This document shows positions 1-8,501 of a stretch of 64,000 nucleotides of DNA, piece by piece. Made by a program: the position numbers and the translations under genes. The notes under the pieces were generated by a model. That model saw only the letters and a list, made by a program, of their open reading frames with translations, did no database searches and was not told where the DNA came from. Every line of letters begins with the position of its first letter. The first letter of the stretch is position 1. Source of the DNA: DATFVA01 sp963774455 (GTDB taxonomy: Bacteria; Bacteroidota; Ignavibacteria; Ignavibacteriales; Ignavibacteriaceae); assembly GCA_963774455.1 (NCBI GenBank), contig CAVZFD010000004.1:310001-374000 (forward strand), read 5' to 3'.

Positions 1-80
1 AAGCAAAAAAATAAAAAATGTAAAATATTTCATATTGATACCTTTATTTATGATGATTATGGTTCTTAAAAAAATAGCTT

Positions 81-593
81 TCAATTTCTAATCCGGATTT
101 CAAGAATGTGAAGATTCACTCCGGGATTTGTCCGGTAAATTCCTGCATTAGACATATGCTGAAACCGGTATCCTGCTATCAATGATTTAATCGGTGAAAA
201 ATATATTCCTGCGTATGAAGTAAAGTTGAAGAGTCCTCCCAATTCGTTTGTGTTGAAGGAATGCCGGGTAATGAATGTAGGACTGATGCCAGCTTCAATA
301 AAGGAATATTCCCTTGTAAAGTTTAATTCCAGACCCGGACCGGCGGAAAAGACCATGCCGTTTTGTGAAAAATCCTGAAGGACTCCGCTTGTTAATTCAA
401 TTTTAGATTGGATAGAAATTTCCCGGGATAAAACTTTTTGATAAGGTAAATCCGTATCGACAAAGATTTCAAACTGCCTGAACCGGTTGTGCGGATGGAA
501 GTTATTTACTCCTAGTCTGAAACCGATTGAGGTAATTTGTGCCTGGGCAGTCTGAATAATTAAAATAGAAATCAGTAAATAAAAGATTTTTAT
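81..593 (-). CDS. PagL-like outer-membrane lipid A deacylase (acyloxyacyl hydrolase family), apparent ATA start
   Basis: Reading upstream of the first ATG (base 356) in the same frame gives about 80 more residues with no stop, beginning with a signal peptide (KIFYLLISILIIQTAQA) and continuing into beta-strand-like sequence. The whole product is about 170 residues, the usual size of PagL-type eight-stranded barrels. Near the C-terminus is RFQHMSNAGI followed by NPGVN, matching the catalytic His-x-Ser region of the PagL/PF09411 family, which removes an ester-linked acyl chain from lipid A at the outer membrane. The acidic residue of the enterobacterial triad appears replaced by Asn. The codon where Met is expected is ATA (591-593), with GGAG six bases upstream; no ATG, GTG or TTG lies between it and the upstream in-frame stop. 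It could be a rare start, a damaged start or an assembly error. Family is moderately sure, activity unproven. Confidence 0.65.
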   Translation of the reverse strand: MKIFYLLISILIIQTAQAQITSIGFRLGVNNFHPHNRFRQFEIFVDTDLPYQKVLSREISIQSKIELTSGVLQDFSQNGMVFSAGPGLELNFTREYSFIEAGISPTFITRHSFNTNELGGLFNFTSYAGIYFSPIKSLIAGYRFQHMSNAGIYRTNPGVNLHILEIRIRN

Positions 594-760
594 ATTTGGC
601 TCCGGTTCTTTTAAAATTTAAACTATTTTAAGAAGAAACCGGAAATAATGATGTGATATAAAAAGAATTTAACAGGTGAGTTGATGACTGGCATTTTATC
701 AGTTCCGGAAAAATGGCAGACTTTCCACCCCAAAGGAAGAGCGAAAGCGAGAATTTACGC

Positions 761-2134
761 TCAATTACCCGGAAGCGAGATTCCTTTTATCTTTCTGAAA
801 AGAGAAACCGCATAAGAGTCCGTCATCCCCGATACAAAATCGGTAACCTTTAGTAATCTAATATAAAGATCATCATCGGGTCTGCTATCGGCACCAAGGA
901 ACTGTTTAGGAAGAAGTTTTATCAGGTTCTTACTTTTCCATGAGGGTGTTCCTGCATAAGTTTCATTCACGGCATTTATAAATGCATCAAGGAGTCCGCC
1001 AAGAACCTCATACCCGGCCGCTTCTCTTTCAACAACACTCCGGTAGGAATAAATGTCTTTTTTAGAAATCGTTTTAATTTCCTCCAAATAAGGAGATGAT
1101 TCAATGAGGGAAATAAGGTCCTGTTCGAGTTCCCCATCAAGGATTTTCTGTTCATTTTCCATAAACATATCAGCAAGCTGAGTTACCGTATCATTGATAG
1201 CTTTTGCCCTCAGGTAACCAATTTTATCATTTTGGCTTCTGCCCTCATAGGAAGTCAGGCCGGTGGTAACCAGAGGCCGTAAAAGTTTTTCAGTATATTC
1301 AAACGTAAGCAGTCCGAGTCTGAATCCATCTTCCAGGTCCATAATTCTATAGCATATATCATCCGCAGCTTCAACCAGGAAAGAAAGTGGGTGTCGGCTC
1401 CAGCAGTAATCAGCTTTTGATCCTTTTTTAATTAACCCTGTTTCTTCGGCAACCTCTGCAAAAAGGTTCTTTTCAGCCTGGAAGAATCCAAACTTTTTAT
1501 AGAACTTACTCTTAGTTTCCTTATCACCTTTTTTCTGCTTCTGACTAAGAACAGACTCTTTGGGATACTTTGTAAAAGAAGCAAGAGCAGCGCAGGTAAG
1601 TTTCAATCCCCCACCTGAATGCGGGTTCTGCAGTTTGGTAATGATTCTGAAGCCCTGTGCATTACCCTCAAACTTCGTAAAGTCAATCCACTTCTTATTA
1701 TCATTGATTTCCTGCTCAAACGCTCTTCCGTTACCGTTCCTGAAATATTCTGCGATGGAATCCTCTCCCGAATGTCCGAAGGGGGGATTACCAATGTCAT
1801 GGGCGAGGCATGCTGCAGCTACAATTTCCCCGAAATGAAAGGACGAATATTTGCCGGCAAGTTCCTTATTCCTTTTTATAATCTTTTCACCTACAAGCGT
1901 ACCGAGTGATCTGCCCACACAGGATACCTCCAGACTATGGGTAAGTCTCGTATGAACAAAGTCATTCTTAGGTAAAGGGAACACCTGTGTTTTATCCTGC
2001 AGTCTCCTGAATGCTGAACTGAAAACTATCCTGTCAAAATCTCTCTGGAATTGACTCCGACCGTCACTCAATTTTATTTCTGAAGATGCTGAATCCCTAA
2101 GTAATTTGTTAGATAGTAATTTATTCCAACTCAT
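761..2134 (-). CDS. dgt: Deoxyguanosinetriphosphate triphosphohydrolase (HD-domain dNTPase)
   Basis: A 457-residue HD-superfamily enzyme that hydrolyses dGTP or other dNTPs to the nucleoside and triphosphate, controlling cytosolic dNTP pools. The N-terminal signature RDFDRIVFSSAFRRLQDKTQV (residues 31-51) and HTRLTHSLEV (H61, H66) precede the metal-binding AHDIGNPPFGH (H112, D113); the last metal-ligand Asp is in EAADDI (about 258-259). Length and motif order match bacterial dGTPases of the Dgt/YpgQ-like group. It is divergent from recG with an 83-bp spacer holding a promoter, and followed after 167 bp by the PagL-like gene on the same strand. The family assignment is secure; nucleotide preference cannot be read from sequence. 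Confidence 0.93.
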   Translation of the reverse strand: MSWNKLLSNKLLRDSASSEIKLSDGRSQFQRDFDRIVFSSAFRRLQDKTQVFPLPKNDFVHTRLTHSLEVSCVGRSLGTLVGEKIIKRNKELAGKYSSFHFGEIVAAACLAHDIGNPPFGHSGEDSIAEYFRNGNGRAFEQEINDNKKWIDFTKFEGNAQGFRIITKLQNPHSGGGLKLTCAALASFTKYPKESVLSQKQKKGDKETKSKFYKKFGFFQAEKNLFAEVAEETGLIKKGSKADYCWSRHPLSFLVEAADDICYRIMDLEDGFRLGLLTFEYTEKLLRPLVTTGLTSYEGRSQNDKIGYLRAKAINDTVTQLADMFMENEQKILDGELEQDLISLIESSPYLEEIKTISKKDIYSYRSVVEREAAGYEVLGGLLDAFINAVNETYAGTPSWKSKNLIKLLPKQFLGADSRPDDDLYIRLLKVTDFVSGMTDSYAVSLFRKIKGISLPGN

Positions 2135-2159
2135 AGATTCTTCTATATTTAAGACACTA

Positions 2160-2167
2160 CAAATATA
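2160..2167 (-). promoter_or_regulatory. Candidate dgt promoter, TATATTTG -7 element
   Basis: On the minus strand TATATTTG matches the Bacteroidota -7 consensus TAnnTTTG exactly and lies 25 bases before the dgt ATG, giving a predicted leader of about 20 bases. A TTG at the matching -33 position is not evident, so this is a partial match. Confidence 0.4.
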
Positions 2168-2217
2168 AAAATTATGGCAGAGTGAATGATTAATACGAAT
2201 TATTTATTTTAATCGAT

Positions 2218-4425
2218 ATGAATTCAGAAAAAAAACAACTGCTGGATCAGTCCGTACAGTATATTAAATCCGTTGGTCCGCGGAGGGCGGAGGCCTTTAA
2301 AAAGATGGGTATAACATCCATTAGGGAACTGTTATTTTACTTTCCATCGAGGCACCTTGACAGAACCACAACTCTTACAGCGGCCAAAGCATACGGCTAT
2401 AAACTAAATGGATATGAGGGCGAGTTAACAGTAATTGCAAAGGTTGAAGACAAGGAACGGAGAAGGTTTAACAAGAGAGAGATATTTAAGGTTCATCTCA
2501 GGGATACAACAGGGTTTTTTGAATGTATCTGGTTCCAGGGTGCGAAATACTTTTTTGATGTCTTTAATGTAGGAGATTATTTTGCAGTCTCTGGTAAACC
2601 AACAGTAACGATTCATGGCGGCCTGCAGTTTGTGCATCCGGATTATGACAGGCTGAGTGAAGACGAATCCAAAATGCTGAACACAGGAAAAATTATTCCT
2701 TTCTACAGAATCCCGAAAGAACTGAAAGCCACGGCTATTGGTGATTTTAGTCTCAGAAAGATTATCGTGTCTGCCGTTGAGAATTATGCTGATCGCCTGG
2801 AGGAGACTTTACCGGAATATATCATTGGTGACAGGAAACTGATGAATATCGTGGATGCGGTAAAGAATTATCATTTCCCGGAATCAAAAGAAAAACTAGA
2901 CAACTCGCTAAACCGGTTTAAATATGAAGAATTGTTTTATCTTCAGACACTAATTGCCCTGAGAAAATACAATTACAGAACGAAACAGAAAGGAAATTCA
3001 TTTACCGTAAAAACCAGTCTTGTGAAAGATTTCCTCACCACGCTTTCGTTCAAGCTGACAAATTCTCAGTTAAAAGTCCTGGGCGAGATAAAATCAGATA
3101 TGGAATCACCGGCTCCGATGAACAGGCTTCTGCAGGGAGACGTCGGGAGCGGGAAAACCATTGTAGCCCTGATATCTATGCTGATTGCGGTGGATAACGG
3201 TTTCCAGGCAATCCTGATGGCTCCCACTGAAATACTTGCCGATCAGCATACAAAGAACATTTCGGGTATGATGAAGAAACTTGCTGGTCTCCATCAGAGA
3301 GCCATCAAAGTTACCTTACTGCTAGGAGGACAGAGAAAATCGGCAAAAGAAAAAAAGCTGCAGTCGGAAGCACTTAAAGAAGCAGACATTATTATCGGGA
3401 CACATGCATTATTTGAAGAGGATGTTGAATTTAAGAATCCCGGGCTTGTAATAGTTGACGAACAGCATAGGTTCGGGGTAGCGCAGAGGGGGCGCTTACT
3501 AAGCAAAGGGATAACGCCAGATGTTATTGTAATGAGTGCCACACCCATCCCGAGAACGCTTTCGATGACATTATATGGTGATCTTGATGTTTCCATAATT
3601 AACGAGATGCCCGGAAACCGAAAAGCCATAAAAACTATTTTACGCGGTGAGAATAAGCTGCCTGATATCTACAGATTTATTGTTGAAAAAAAGAAAAAGG
3701 AGAACTACCAGTCCTTTATTGTATATCCGCTGGTTGAGGAATCTGAAAAACTGGAACTTAAAGCTGCCGAAACACACTATAATGATTTACAATCTAGCTT
3801 CCTTAAAGAACTAAATGTCGGCCTCATTCATGGTAGAATGTCCTGGAGAGAAAAAGAGGCCGTAATGATGGAGTTTCTTCATAAACGATATGATGTTTTA
3901 ATCGCTACAACTGTGATTGAAGTTGGAATTGATATTCCCGATGCAAATATAATCCTGATTAATGATGCTGAGAGGTTCGGACTTTCGCAGCTTCACCAGT
4001 TGAGGGGCCGGGTAGGCAGGGGAACAAAGCAGGCTTACTGCATTCTGGTAACTAAGGATAAATATGCCGCCGCCGCCGAACGTCTCCCGGCCGATCACGA
4101 ATACCTGTCTTCTTCCCGGCTGGAAAAATATAAAGCTGGAATACGTTTGAAAACAATGGTTGAGTATCTCGACGGCTTTAAAATAGCTGAAGTTGATATG
4201 AAACTTCGGGGACCCGGGGATATCTTCGGCACGCGGCAAAGCGGCTTTCCTGAGTTCAGGTATGTAAACCTGATTGAAGATTCGGAACTACTGATCTCCG
4301 CTAAGGAAACCGCGTTCAGGATCATTGGAGAAGATCCTCATCTCACAAAAGAACCGAATAAACTTATCAAAAAAATTCTCACCTCTGATTATTCAGGTCA
4401 GCTTGAGTTTATAAAGATCGCCTGA
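2218..4425 (+). CDS. recG: ATP-dependent DNA helicase RecG
   Basis: A 735-residue branch-migration helicase that remodels stalled forks and Holliday junctions. The N-terminal helix-hairpin part (SVGPRRAEAF) is followed by the OB-fold wedge domain (about residues 60-150), then superfamily 2 motor domains with Walker A GDVGSGKT (307-314), the diagnostic DEQH box DEQHRFG (from residue 414), SATPIPRTL, and the C-terminal helicase motifs ATTVIEVGIDIPDA and QLRGRVGRG. The length is slightly above the usual 690-700 residues. The start is an ATG with no close upstream rival. It appears to be a single-gene unit with dgt divergent. Assignment is secure. Confidence 0.97.
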   Translation: MNSEKKQLLDQSVQYIKSVGPRRAEAFKKMGITSIRELLFYFPSRHLDRTTTLTAAKAYGYKLNGYEGELTVIAKVEDKERRRFNKREIFKVHLRDTTGFFECIWFQGAKYFFDVFNVGDYFAVSGKPTVTIHGGLQFVHPDYDRLSEDESKMLNTGKIIPFYRIPKELKATAIGDFSLRKIIVSAVENYADRLEETLPEYIIGDRKLMNIVDAVKNYHFPESKEKLDNSLNRFKYEELFYLQTLIALRKYNYRTKQKGNSFTVKTSLVKDFLTTLSFKLTNSQLKVLGEIKSDMESPAPMNRLLQGDVGSGKTIVALISMLIAVDNGFQAILMAPTEILADQHTKNISGMMKKLAGLHQRAIKVTLLLGGQRKSAKEKKLQSEALKEADIIIGTHALFEEDVEFKNPGLVIVDEQHRFGVAQRGRLLSKGITPDVIVMSATPIPRTLSMTLYGDLDVSIINEMPGNRKAIKTILRGENKLPDIYRFIVEKKKKENYQSFIVYPLVEESEKLELKAAETHYNDLQSSFLKELNVGLIHGRMSWREKEAVMMEFLHKRYDVLIATTVIEVGIDIPDANIILINDAERFGLSQLHQLRGRVGRGTKQAYCILVTKDKYAAAAERLPADHEYLSSSRLEKYKAGIRLKTMVEYLDGFKIAEVDMKLRGPGDIFGTRQSGFPEFRYVNLIEDSELLISAKETAFRIIGEDPHLTKEPNKLIKKILTSDYSGQLEFIKIA

Positions 4426-4643
4426 ATATTTTTGTCGGGACTTTCTTTACTCTGACCGTCATTGCGATTGAGTCTTCGAGCGAAGCAATCTCATCTTGTG
4501 ACGAAATTGGCTTCCAGCCAAATAAAAAAGTTGATTAATAAATATTTTTGTTTGAAATTTGTTCGAGCGAATTAAAAAATTGTTTAATGTTCTTTAAAAA
4601 GTTTTTAGGATCAAAATATTTTTTTGATGATGATCAAAACCTG
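4426..4643. repeat. Spacer with dispersed-repeat-like hairpin (4460-4491)
   Basis: The spacer between recG and the ATP-grasp operon contains CTTCG-AG-CGAAG (4474-4485) nested between ATTGC (4461-4465) and GCAAT (4485-4489). The wording (ATTGCGA, then CGAAGCAATCTC) resembles short dispersed repeats seen in intergenic DNA of Bacteroidota-like genomes. It may form a weak hairpin after recG. The remainder of the spacer, to about base 4640, is AT-rich with no gene seen. Confidence 0.4.
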
Positions 4644-4673
4644 TTGACTTCGAGTTATTAATAGTTATATTTG
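4644..4673 (+). promoter_or_regulatory. Promoter of the ATP-grasp/KamA operon
   Basis: TTGACT at 4644-4649 and TATATTTG at 4666-4673 fit TTG-N19-TAnnTTTG exactly. Transcription should start near 4680, leaving a short leader that contains AAGGAG at 4690-4695. No other good promoter is visible before the four genes, which overlap or nearly abut, so this probably drives all of them. Confidence 0.55.
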
Positions 4674-4724
4674 CTAAAAAAATTTCTATAAGGAGAAAAC
4701 ATTTTATCCTCTTCTTTCTTTAAT

Positions 4725-5786
4725 GTGAAGTTGAACGTTGCTTTAACCTTTAACGTCAAACCTGAAAGTGAATCTTTCCAAGAAATAGTATCCCCAAATT
4801 CAAACAATCCAAAAGAACTTCAGAAAAAGTCTGTTGATACTTTTGCTGAATGGGACACATGGGATACCATTAATGCGGTTAAAGGAGCTATAGAATGTTT
4901 TCACGACGTGAAGATGATCGAAGCAGACCAGAATGCTTATCTCAGATTCACCGAAACGAAACCCGATATTGTTTTTAATATCGCTGAAGGTTTTAATGGA
5001 GTGAGCCGTGAAGCTCAAATACCTGCTATTCTGGATATGCTTGAGATACCATATACAGGATCCGACCCGCTTACACTGGCAACCTGTCTCGATAAGGCCC
5101 GCACCAAAGAAATATTATCGTATTATAAAGTCCCGAATGCTAGGTTTGTGATCGCAGATAATCCGGACGGGATAGCAAACCTTGATTTGAAATATCCATT
5201 AATTGTTAAGCCTGTTTCCGAAGGTTCAGGCAAAGGAATTTTTTCAACTTCATTTGTTGGAACCAGGAAAGAACTGGCCGGGGAAGTCGAAAGGATAACT
5301 TCAGAGTATAGACAGTCTGCCTTAATTGAAGAATTTCTCCCGGGAAGAGAATTCACAGCTGCGGTTATGGGAAATGGTTCAGACACCGAGGTTCTTCCAA
5401 TAGTTGAGATAAACTACAAAGATTTCCCTGATGATTTTATCCCGATTTATTCCTATGAAGCGAAATGGATTCTTGATACTAAGGAAAATCCTCTTGATGT
5501 CTTTCATTGCCCTGCAAGAATATCTCCTGAACTTGAGCAGGCAATAAAGTATAATGTATTAAGAACGTATAACATTCTTCGCTGCAGGGACTGGAGTAGG
5601 ATAGACTTGAGGCTGGATGATCGGGGTGTACCGAATATTATAGAAGTGAATCCTCTCCCAGGTATTTTACCTGATCCGGAGGAAAACTCATGTTATCCCA
5701 AAGCGGCTCGTACTGCAGGGATAAATTATAATGATATGATAAACAAAGTTCTTTTTGCTGCTGCTAAAAGATATAACTTAGTATGA
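4725..5786 (+). CDS. ATP-grasp ligase, D-Ala-D-Ala ligase-like (first of tandem pair)
   Basis: A 353-residue ATP-grasp enzyme of the D-alanine-D-alanine ligase superfamily, which couples a carboxylate to an amine through an acyl phosphate. Visible motifs are the ATP-binding lysine segment LIVKPVSEGSGKGIF, the adenine/metal segment ALIEEFLPGREFT, and the Mg-binding RIDLRLDD with IIEVNPLPG. It is unlikely to be the cell-wall Ddl: it has a second copy next door and sits with an acetyltransferase and an aminomutase. The GTG at 4725 gives a natural N-terminus (MKLNVALTFNVK) but the only Shine-Dalgarno (AAGGAG, 4690-4695) is five bases before an in-frame ATT at 4701, and GTG lies inside an out-of-frame ATG-TGA. 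The start is therefore uncertain. Its stop overlaps the next start (ATGA). Confidence 0.85.
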   Translation: MKLNVALTFNVKPESESFQEIVSPNSNNPKELQKKSVDTFAEWDTWDTINAVKGAIECFHDVKMIEADQNAYLRFTETKPDIVFNIAEGFNGVSREAQIPAILDMLEIPYTGSDPLTLATCLDKARTKEILSYYKVPNARFVIADNPDGIANLDLKYPLIVKPVSEGSGKGIFSTSFVGTRKELAGEVERITSEYRQSALIEEFLPGREFTAAVMGNGSDTEVLPIVEINYKDFPDDFIPIYSYEAKWILDTKENPLDVFHCPARISPELEQAIKYNVLRTYNILRCRDWSRIDLRLDDRGVPNIIEVNPLPGILPDPEENSCYPKAARTAGINYNDMINKVLFAAAKRYNLV

Positions 5787-6844
5787 TATCTGATACTAAA
5801 ATTTTAATTTGCAATAACGCGCCTGTTAGTATCTTTTCCGTTTATAACGGAAAACCTGCCTTGGATAAAAACCCCCTGAACGATCTTTCCGAAAACGGTT
5901 TTAAGAAAGAAATTAAAAAAATCAGAAGCGGTTTAAGGAAATATTACGGTAAAGTACGTACGCTTGCCATTGACCGAGATGTTCAGAAAACAATTAAGAA
6001 AATAAATTCCTTTAGGCCTGATATAATATTCAATTTTGTTGAATCCGTTGAAGGCATTGCTTCATATGAATATTGTATGGCGGGTTTGTTTGAACTTCTT
6101 GGGTTCCAGTACACCGGAAATTTACCTTCATGCCTGGGAAATTGCCTTAATAAATCGCGCACAAAAAACATCCTCCGATCATTTGGAATAAGTACACCAG
6201 CTTCGTTTACAGTAAAAAAATCGGAAAAAGTTACTGCAAAAGATATAAAACTTACTTATCCTCTCATTCTAAAATTGCTGAACGAAGATGCAAGCATAGG
6301 TATCTCGGAATTTTCTGTTGTTAAGAATTTCAGATCGTTGTCTAAGCATCTACAATTTCTTCAGAACACTTACAGGCAGGATGTTCTAATTGAAGAATAT
6401 ATAGAAGGCAGAGAACTTAATGTTGCGATCCTTGGAAGAACTGCTTTGCCAGTTTCTGAAATTATATTTAAAGGACTTCCTGATCAGCTTCCTAAAATTG
6501 TAACATATGACGGGAAATGGATGCAGGATAGTACATACTTCAGGTTTACAAATCCCCAATGTCCTGCACGGCTTAATAAAAGGCTGCTGAAAAGAGTAGA
6601 AGAAATCTCACTGGCAGCTTTTGATGCTATGAATTGCAGGGATTATGCGCGTGTGGATTTAAGGCTGGATAAAAATAATATACCGTACGTCATTGAGGTA
6701 AATCCTAATCCCGATATTTCAACCGATTCAGGATTTGCCCGTGCCGCGAAGGCGGCAGGGATGGAATACCCTGAGCTTCTATTTTTTATTTCTCAGTTAG
6801 CATCATCAAGGAAAAGAAGTGATACGCAAGTTAAAGCCGGGTGA
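5783..6844 (+). CDS. ATP-grasp ligase, D-Ala-D-Ala ligase-like (second of tandem pair)
   Basis: Also 353 residues and clearly paralogous to the preceding gene, with which it shares an ATGA start-stop overlap, implying coupled translation. It has an ATP-grasp lysine segment LILKLLNEDASIGISEF, VLIEEYIEGRELN, and the metal-binding RVDLRLD and VIEVNPNPDIS. The N-terminal part is much diverged (DTKILICNNAPVSIFSVYNGK), so it probably uses a different substrate from its partner. The glycine-rich ATP loop is also altered (NEDASIG against SEGSGKG). The two may act in sequence to build a small peptide, or as a heterodimer. Family assignment is firm, substrates unknown. Confidence 0.83.
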   Translation: MISDTKILICNNAPVSIFSVYNGKPALDKNPLNDLSENGFKKEIKKIRSGLRKYYGKVRTLAIDRDVQKTIKKINSFRPDIIFNFVESVEGIASYEYCMAGLFELLGFQYTGNLPSCLGNCLNKSRTKNILRSFGISTPASFTVKKSEKVTAKDIKLTYPLILKLLNEDASIGISEFSVVKNFRSLSKHLQFLQNTYRQDVLIEEYIEGRELNVAILGRTALPVSEIIFKGLPDQLPKIVTYDGKWMQDSTYFRFTNPQCPARLNKRLLKRVEEISLAAFDAMNCRDYARVDLRLDKNNIPYVIEVNPNPDISTDSGFARAAKAAGMEYPELLFFISQLASSRKRSDTQVKAG

Positions 6845-7295
6845 TTCGAAAAAGCTGGAAGAAATTTTGAAAAGAATATCAAATTTTGATCAGCAGGAAG
6901 TCGAAGTTGCGATGGAACTGGTGAATATTGCTGAACAAAACCCTGGACAGAATGATTATAATATCTATATATATGAAAAAGATGGCAGGGTTTTTGGTTA
7001 TCATTGTACCGGTAAACGACCTTTGACGGATGCTGTATTTGATATGTACTGGATAGTTGCCGATCCTGAAGCCACTGAAAAAGGAATCGGAAAAAAACTG
7101 CTGGAACATGCAGAAGAGATTGTTAGACAGCGTAAAGGAAGATGGCTGCTTGCTGAAACATCTTCCAAGGAAAGTTATACGCGGACTAGAAATTTTTATC
7201 TCAGAAATAATTACACGATTGTCGCTGAGATAAATGATTTTTATTCTATCGGAGACAACCTTATTGTTTTCGGGAAATTTTTTAGTCAACCATAA
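6819..7295 (+). CDS. GNAT-family N-acetyltransferase
   Basis: A 158-residue GNAT-fold protein. The acetyl-CoA pyrophosphate loop is seen as VADPEATEKGIGKKLLEHAE, preceded by a strand ending in DMYWIV and followed by a C-terminal segment RTRNFYLRNNYTIVAEI typical of GNAT motif B. The GTG start at 6819 lies 26 bases inside the second ATP-grasp gene, so the two are translationally coupled. In archaea and some bacteria a GNAT enzyme (AblB) next to lysine 2,3-aminomutase makes N-epsilon-acetyl-beta-lysine, an osmolyte. This protein is much shorter than AblB, so equivalence is only a hypothesis. Confidence 0.8.
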   Translation: MIRKLKPGDSKKLEEILKRISNFDQQEVEVAMELVNIAEQNPGQNDYNIYIYEKDGRVFGYHCTGKRPLTDAVFDMYWIVADPEATEKGIGKKLLEHAEEIVRQRKGRWLLAETSSKESYTRTRNFYLRNNYTIVAEINDFYSIGDNLIVFGKFFSQP

Positions 7296-7313
7296 ACAAA
7301 CCGAGGGTTAGTC

Positions 7314-8501
7314 ATGGAACTGTGGCAGCGTATGATTAGAGACAGTGTTCATACAGTCGATCAACTTGTAGAAAAATTCGGTATAGACAGGAAAGTTGCG
7401 GAAGATCTTGACGAATTTTTCCAGGCCAGGATAAATCCGTACTACTTAAGCCTGATAAAGTATCCCGGGGATCCTATCTGGCAGCAGTGTGTACCGGACA
7501 AGGCGGAACTCGAGGACTTCGATGCCGAAGAAGATCCTTTAATGGAAGATGCCATGAGCCCCGTTCCTAACATTACTCACCGTTATCCGGATAGAGCTCT
7601 TTTCCTTGTGACAAGCCAATGCGGCCTTTACTGCCGTTTTTGTACAAGGAAGAGGAAAGTTGGCGACTATGAAAAAATCTCAATGAAAGGTCTTGAAAGC
7701 GCCTTCAAATATCTTGAGGAACATACCGAAATAAGAGATGTTATTCTCTCTGGCGGCGATCCATTGATGCTGACCGATGTGATGCTCGAAAAAATTCTAA
7801 TCAGACTGAGAGAAATCCCTCATATAGAAATCATACGGCTTGGGTCGAAGATGCCATGCGTCCTTCCTCAAAGAATAACACCTGAGCTTTGCGATATGCT
7901 TAAAAAATATCATCCTGTATACCTCAATACTCATTTTAACCACCCATGGGAAATTACAGCTGAAAGCACAAAGGCCTGCGGAATGCTGGCAGATGCGGGT
8001 ATACCGGTGGGTAACCAGATGGTTCTAATGAAAGGGGTAAACGATGACCCTGCGGTCGTGAAAGAACTAATGCAGAAGCTTCTTAAAATAAGGGTCAGGC
8101 CGTATTATATGTATATGGCTGATGAGACCAAAGGTGCAAATCATTTCAGAACATCAATAGAAACCGGTATTAATATTATTGAAAATCTCCGGGGACATAC
8201 AAGCGGACTCGCAATTCCTCATTTTGTTATAGATGCTCCCGGGGGCGGAGGAAAAATACCTTTGCTTCCTGGATATGTTCTTCATCATGATGAAGACAGG
8301 ATAATTCTTAGAAATTATAAAAACAAAGTATACGTTTATAAAAATTATAAGGATAAGAATAATCCGGCAAAGAAAAATACTGTGAGCAGAAAACTGCCCG
8401 CGATGGTAAGAAAAAACACCGCTCGAACTACGAGGAATAAGGTTAAAGAGATAGACTTTACTAAAATTGAACTGCCTGTACTTGAAGAAGTAGAAGTTTA
8501 A
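7314..8501 (+). CDS. KamA-family radical SAM aminomutase (probable lysine 2,3-aminomutase)
   Basis: A 395-residue radical-SAM, PLP-dependent aminomutase that would move the alpha-amino group of lysine to C3, giving beta-lysine. The 4Fe-4S/SAM motif is C103-x3-C107-x2-C110 (CGLYCRFC), and the PLP lysine is in DAPGGGGKIPL (K314). D270 (MADETKG) and D307 (VIDAPGGGGK) occupy the positions of the two carboxylates that bind the side-chain ammonium in the clostridial lysine enzyme, favouring lysine as substrate over glutamate. The last 60 residues form a Lys/Arg-rich tail. It lies 18 bp after the GNAT gene as last gene of the operon. Family is secure; lysine specificity is inferred from those residues. 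Confidence 0.88.
   Translation: MELWQRMIRDSVHTVDQLVEKFGIDRKVAEDLDEFFQARINPYYLSLIKYPGDPIWQQCVPDKAELEDFDAEEDPLMEDAMSPVPNITHRYPDRALFLVTSQCGLYCRFCTRKRKVGDYEKISMKGLESAFKYLEEHTEIRDVILSGGDPLMLTDVMLEKILIRLREIPHIEIIRLGSKMPCVLPQRITPELCDMLKKYHPVYLNTHFNHPWEITAESTKACGMLADAGIPVGNQMVLMKGVNDDPAVVKELMQKLLKIRVRPYYMYMADETKGANHFRTSIETGINIIENLRGHTSGLAIPHFVIDAPGGGGKIPLLPGYVLHHDEDRIILRNYKNKVYVYKNYKDKNNPAKKNTVSRKLPAMVRKNTARTTRNKVKEIDFTKIELPVLEEVEV

Noticed and set aside
1560..1909. Plus-strand open frames inside dgt
   Set aside because: They lie opposite conserved dgt sequence and have no protein-family character or ribosome-binding site.
4725..6844. The tandem ligases as the cell-wall D-Ala-D-Ala ligase
   Set aside because: Duplicated, diverged, and linked to an aminomutase and acetyltransferase rather than mur or fts genes; not excluded for the first copy.
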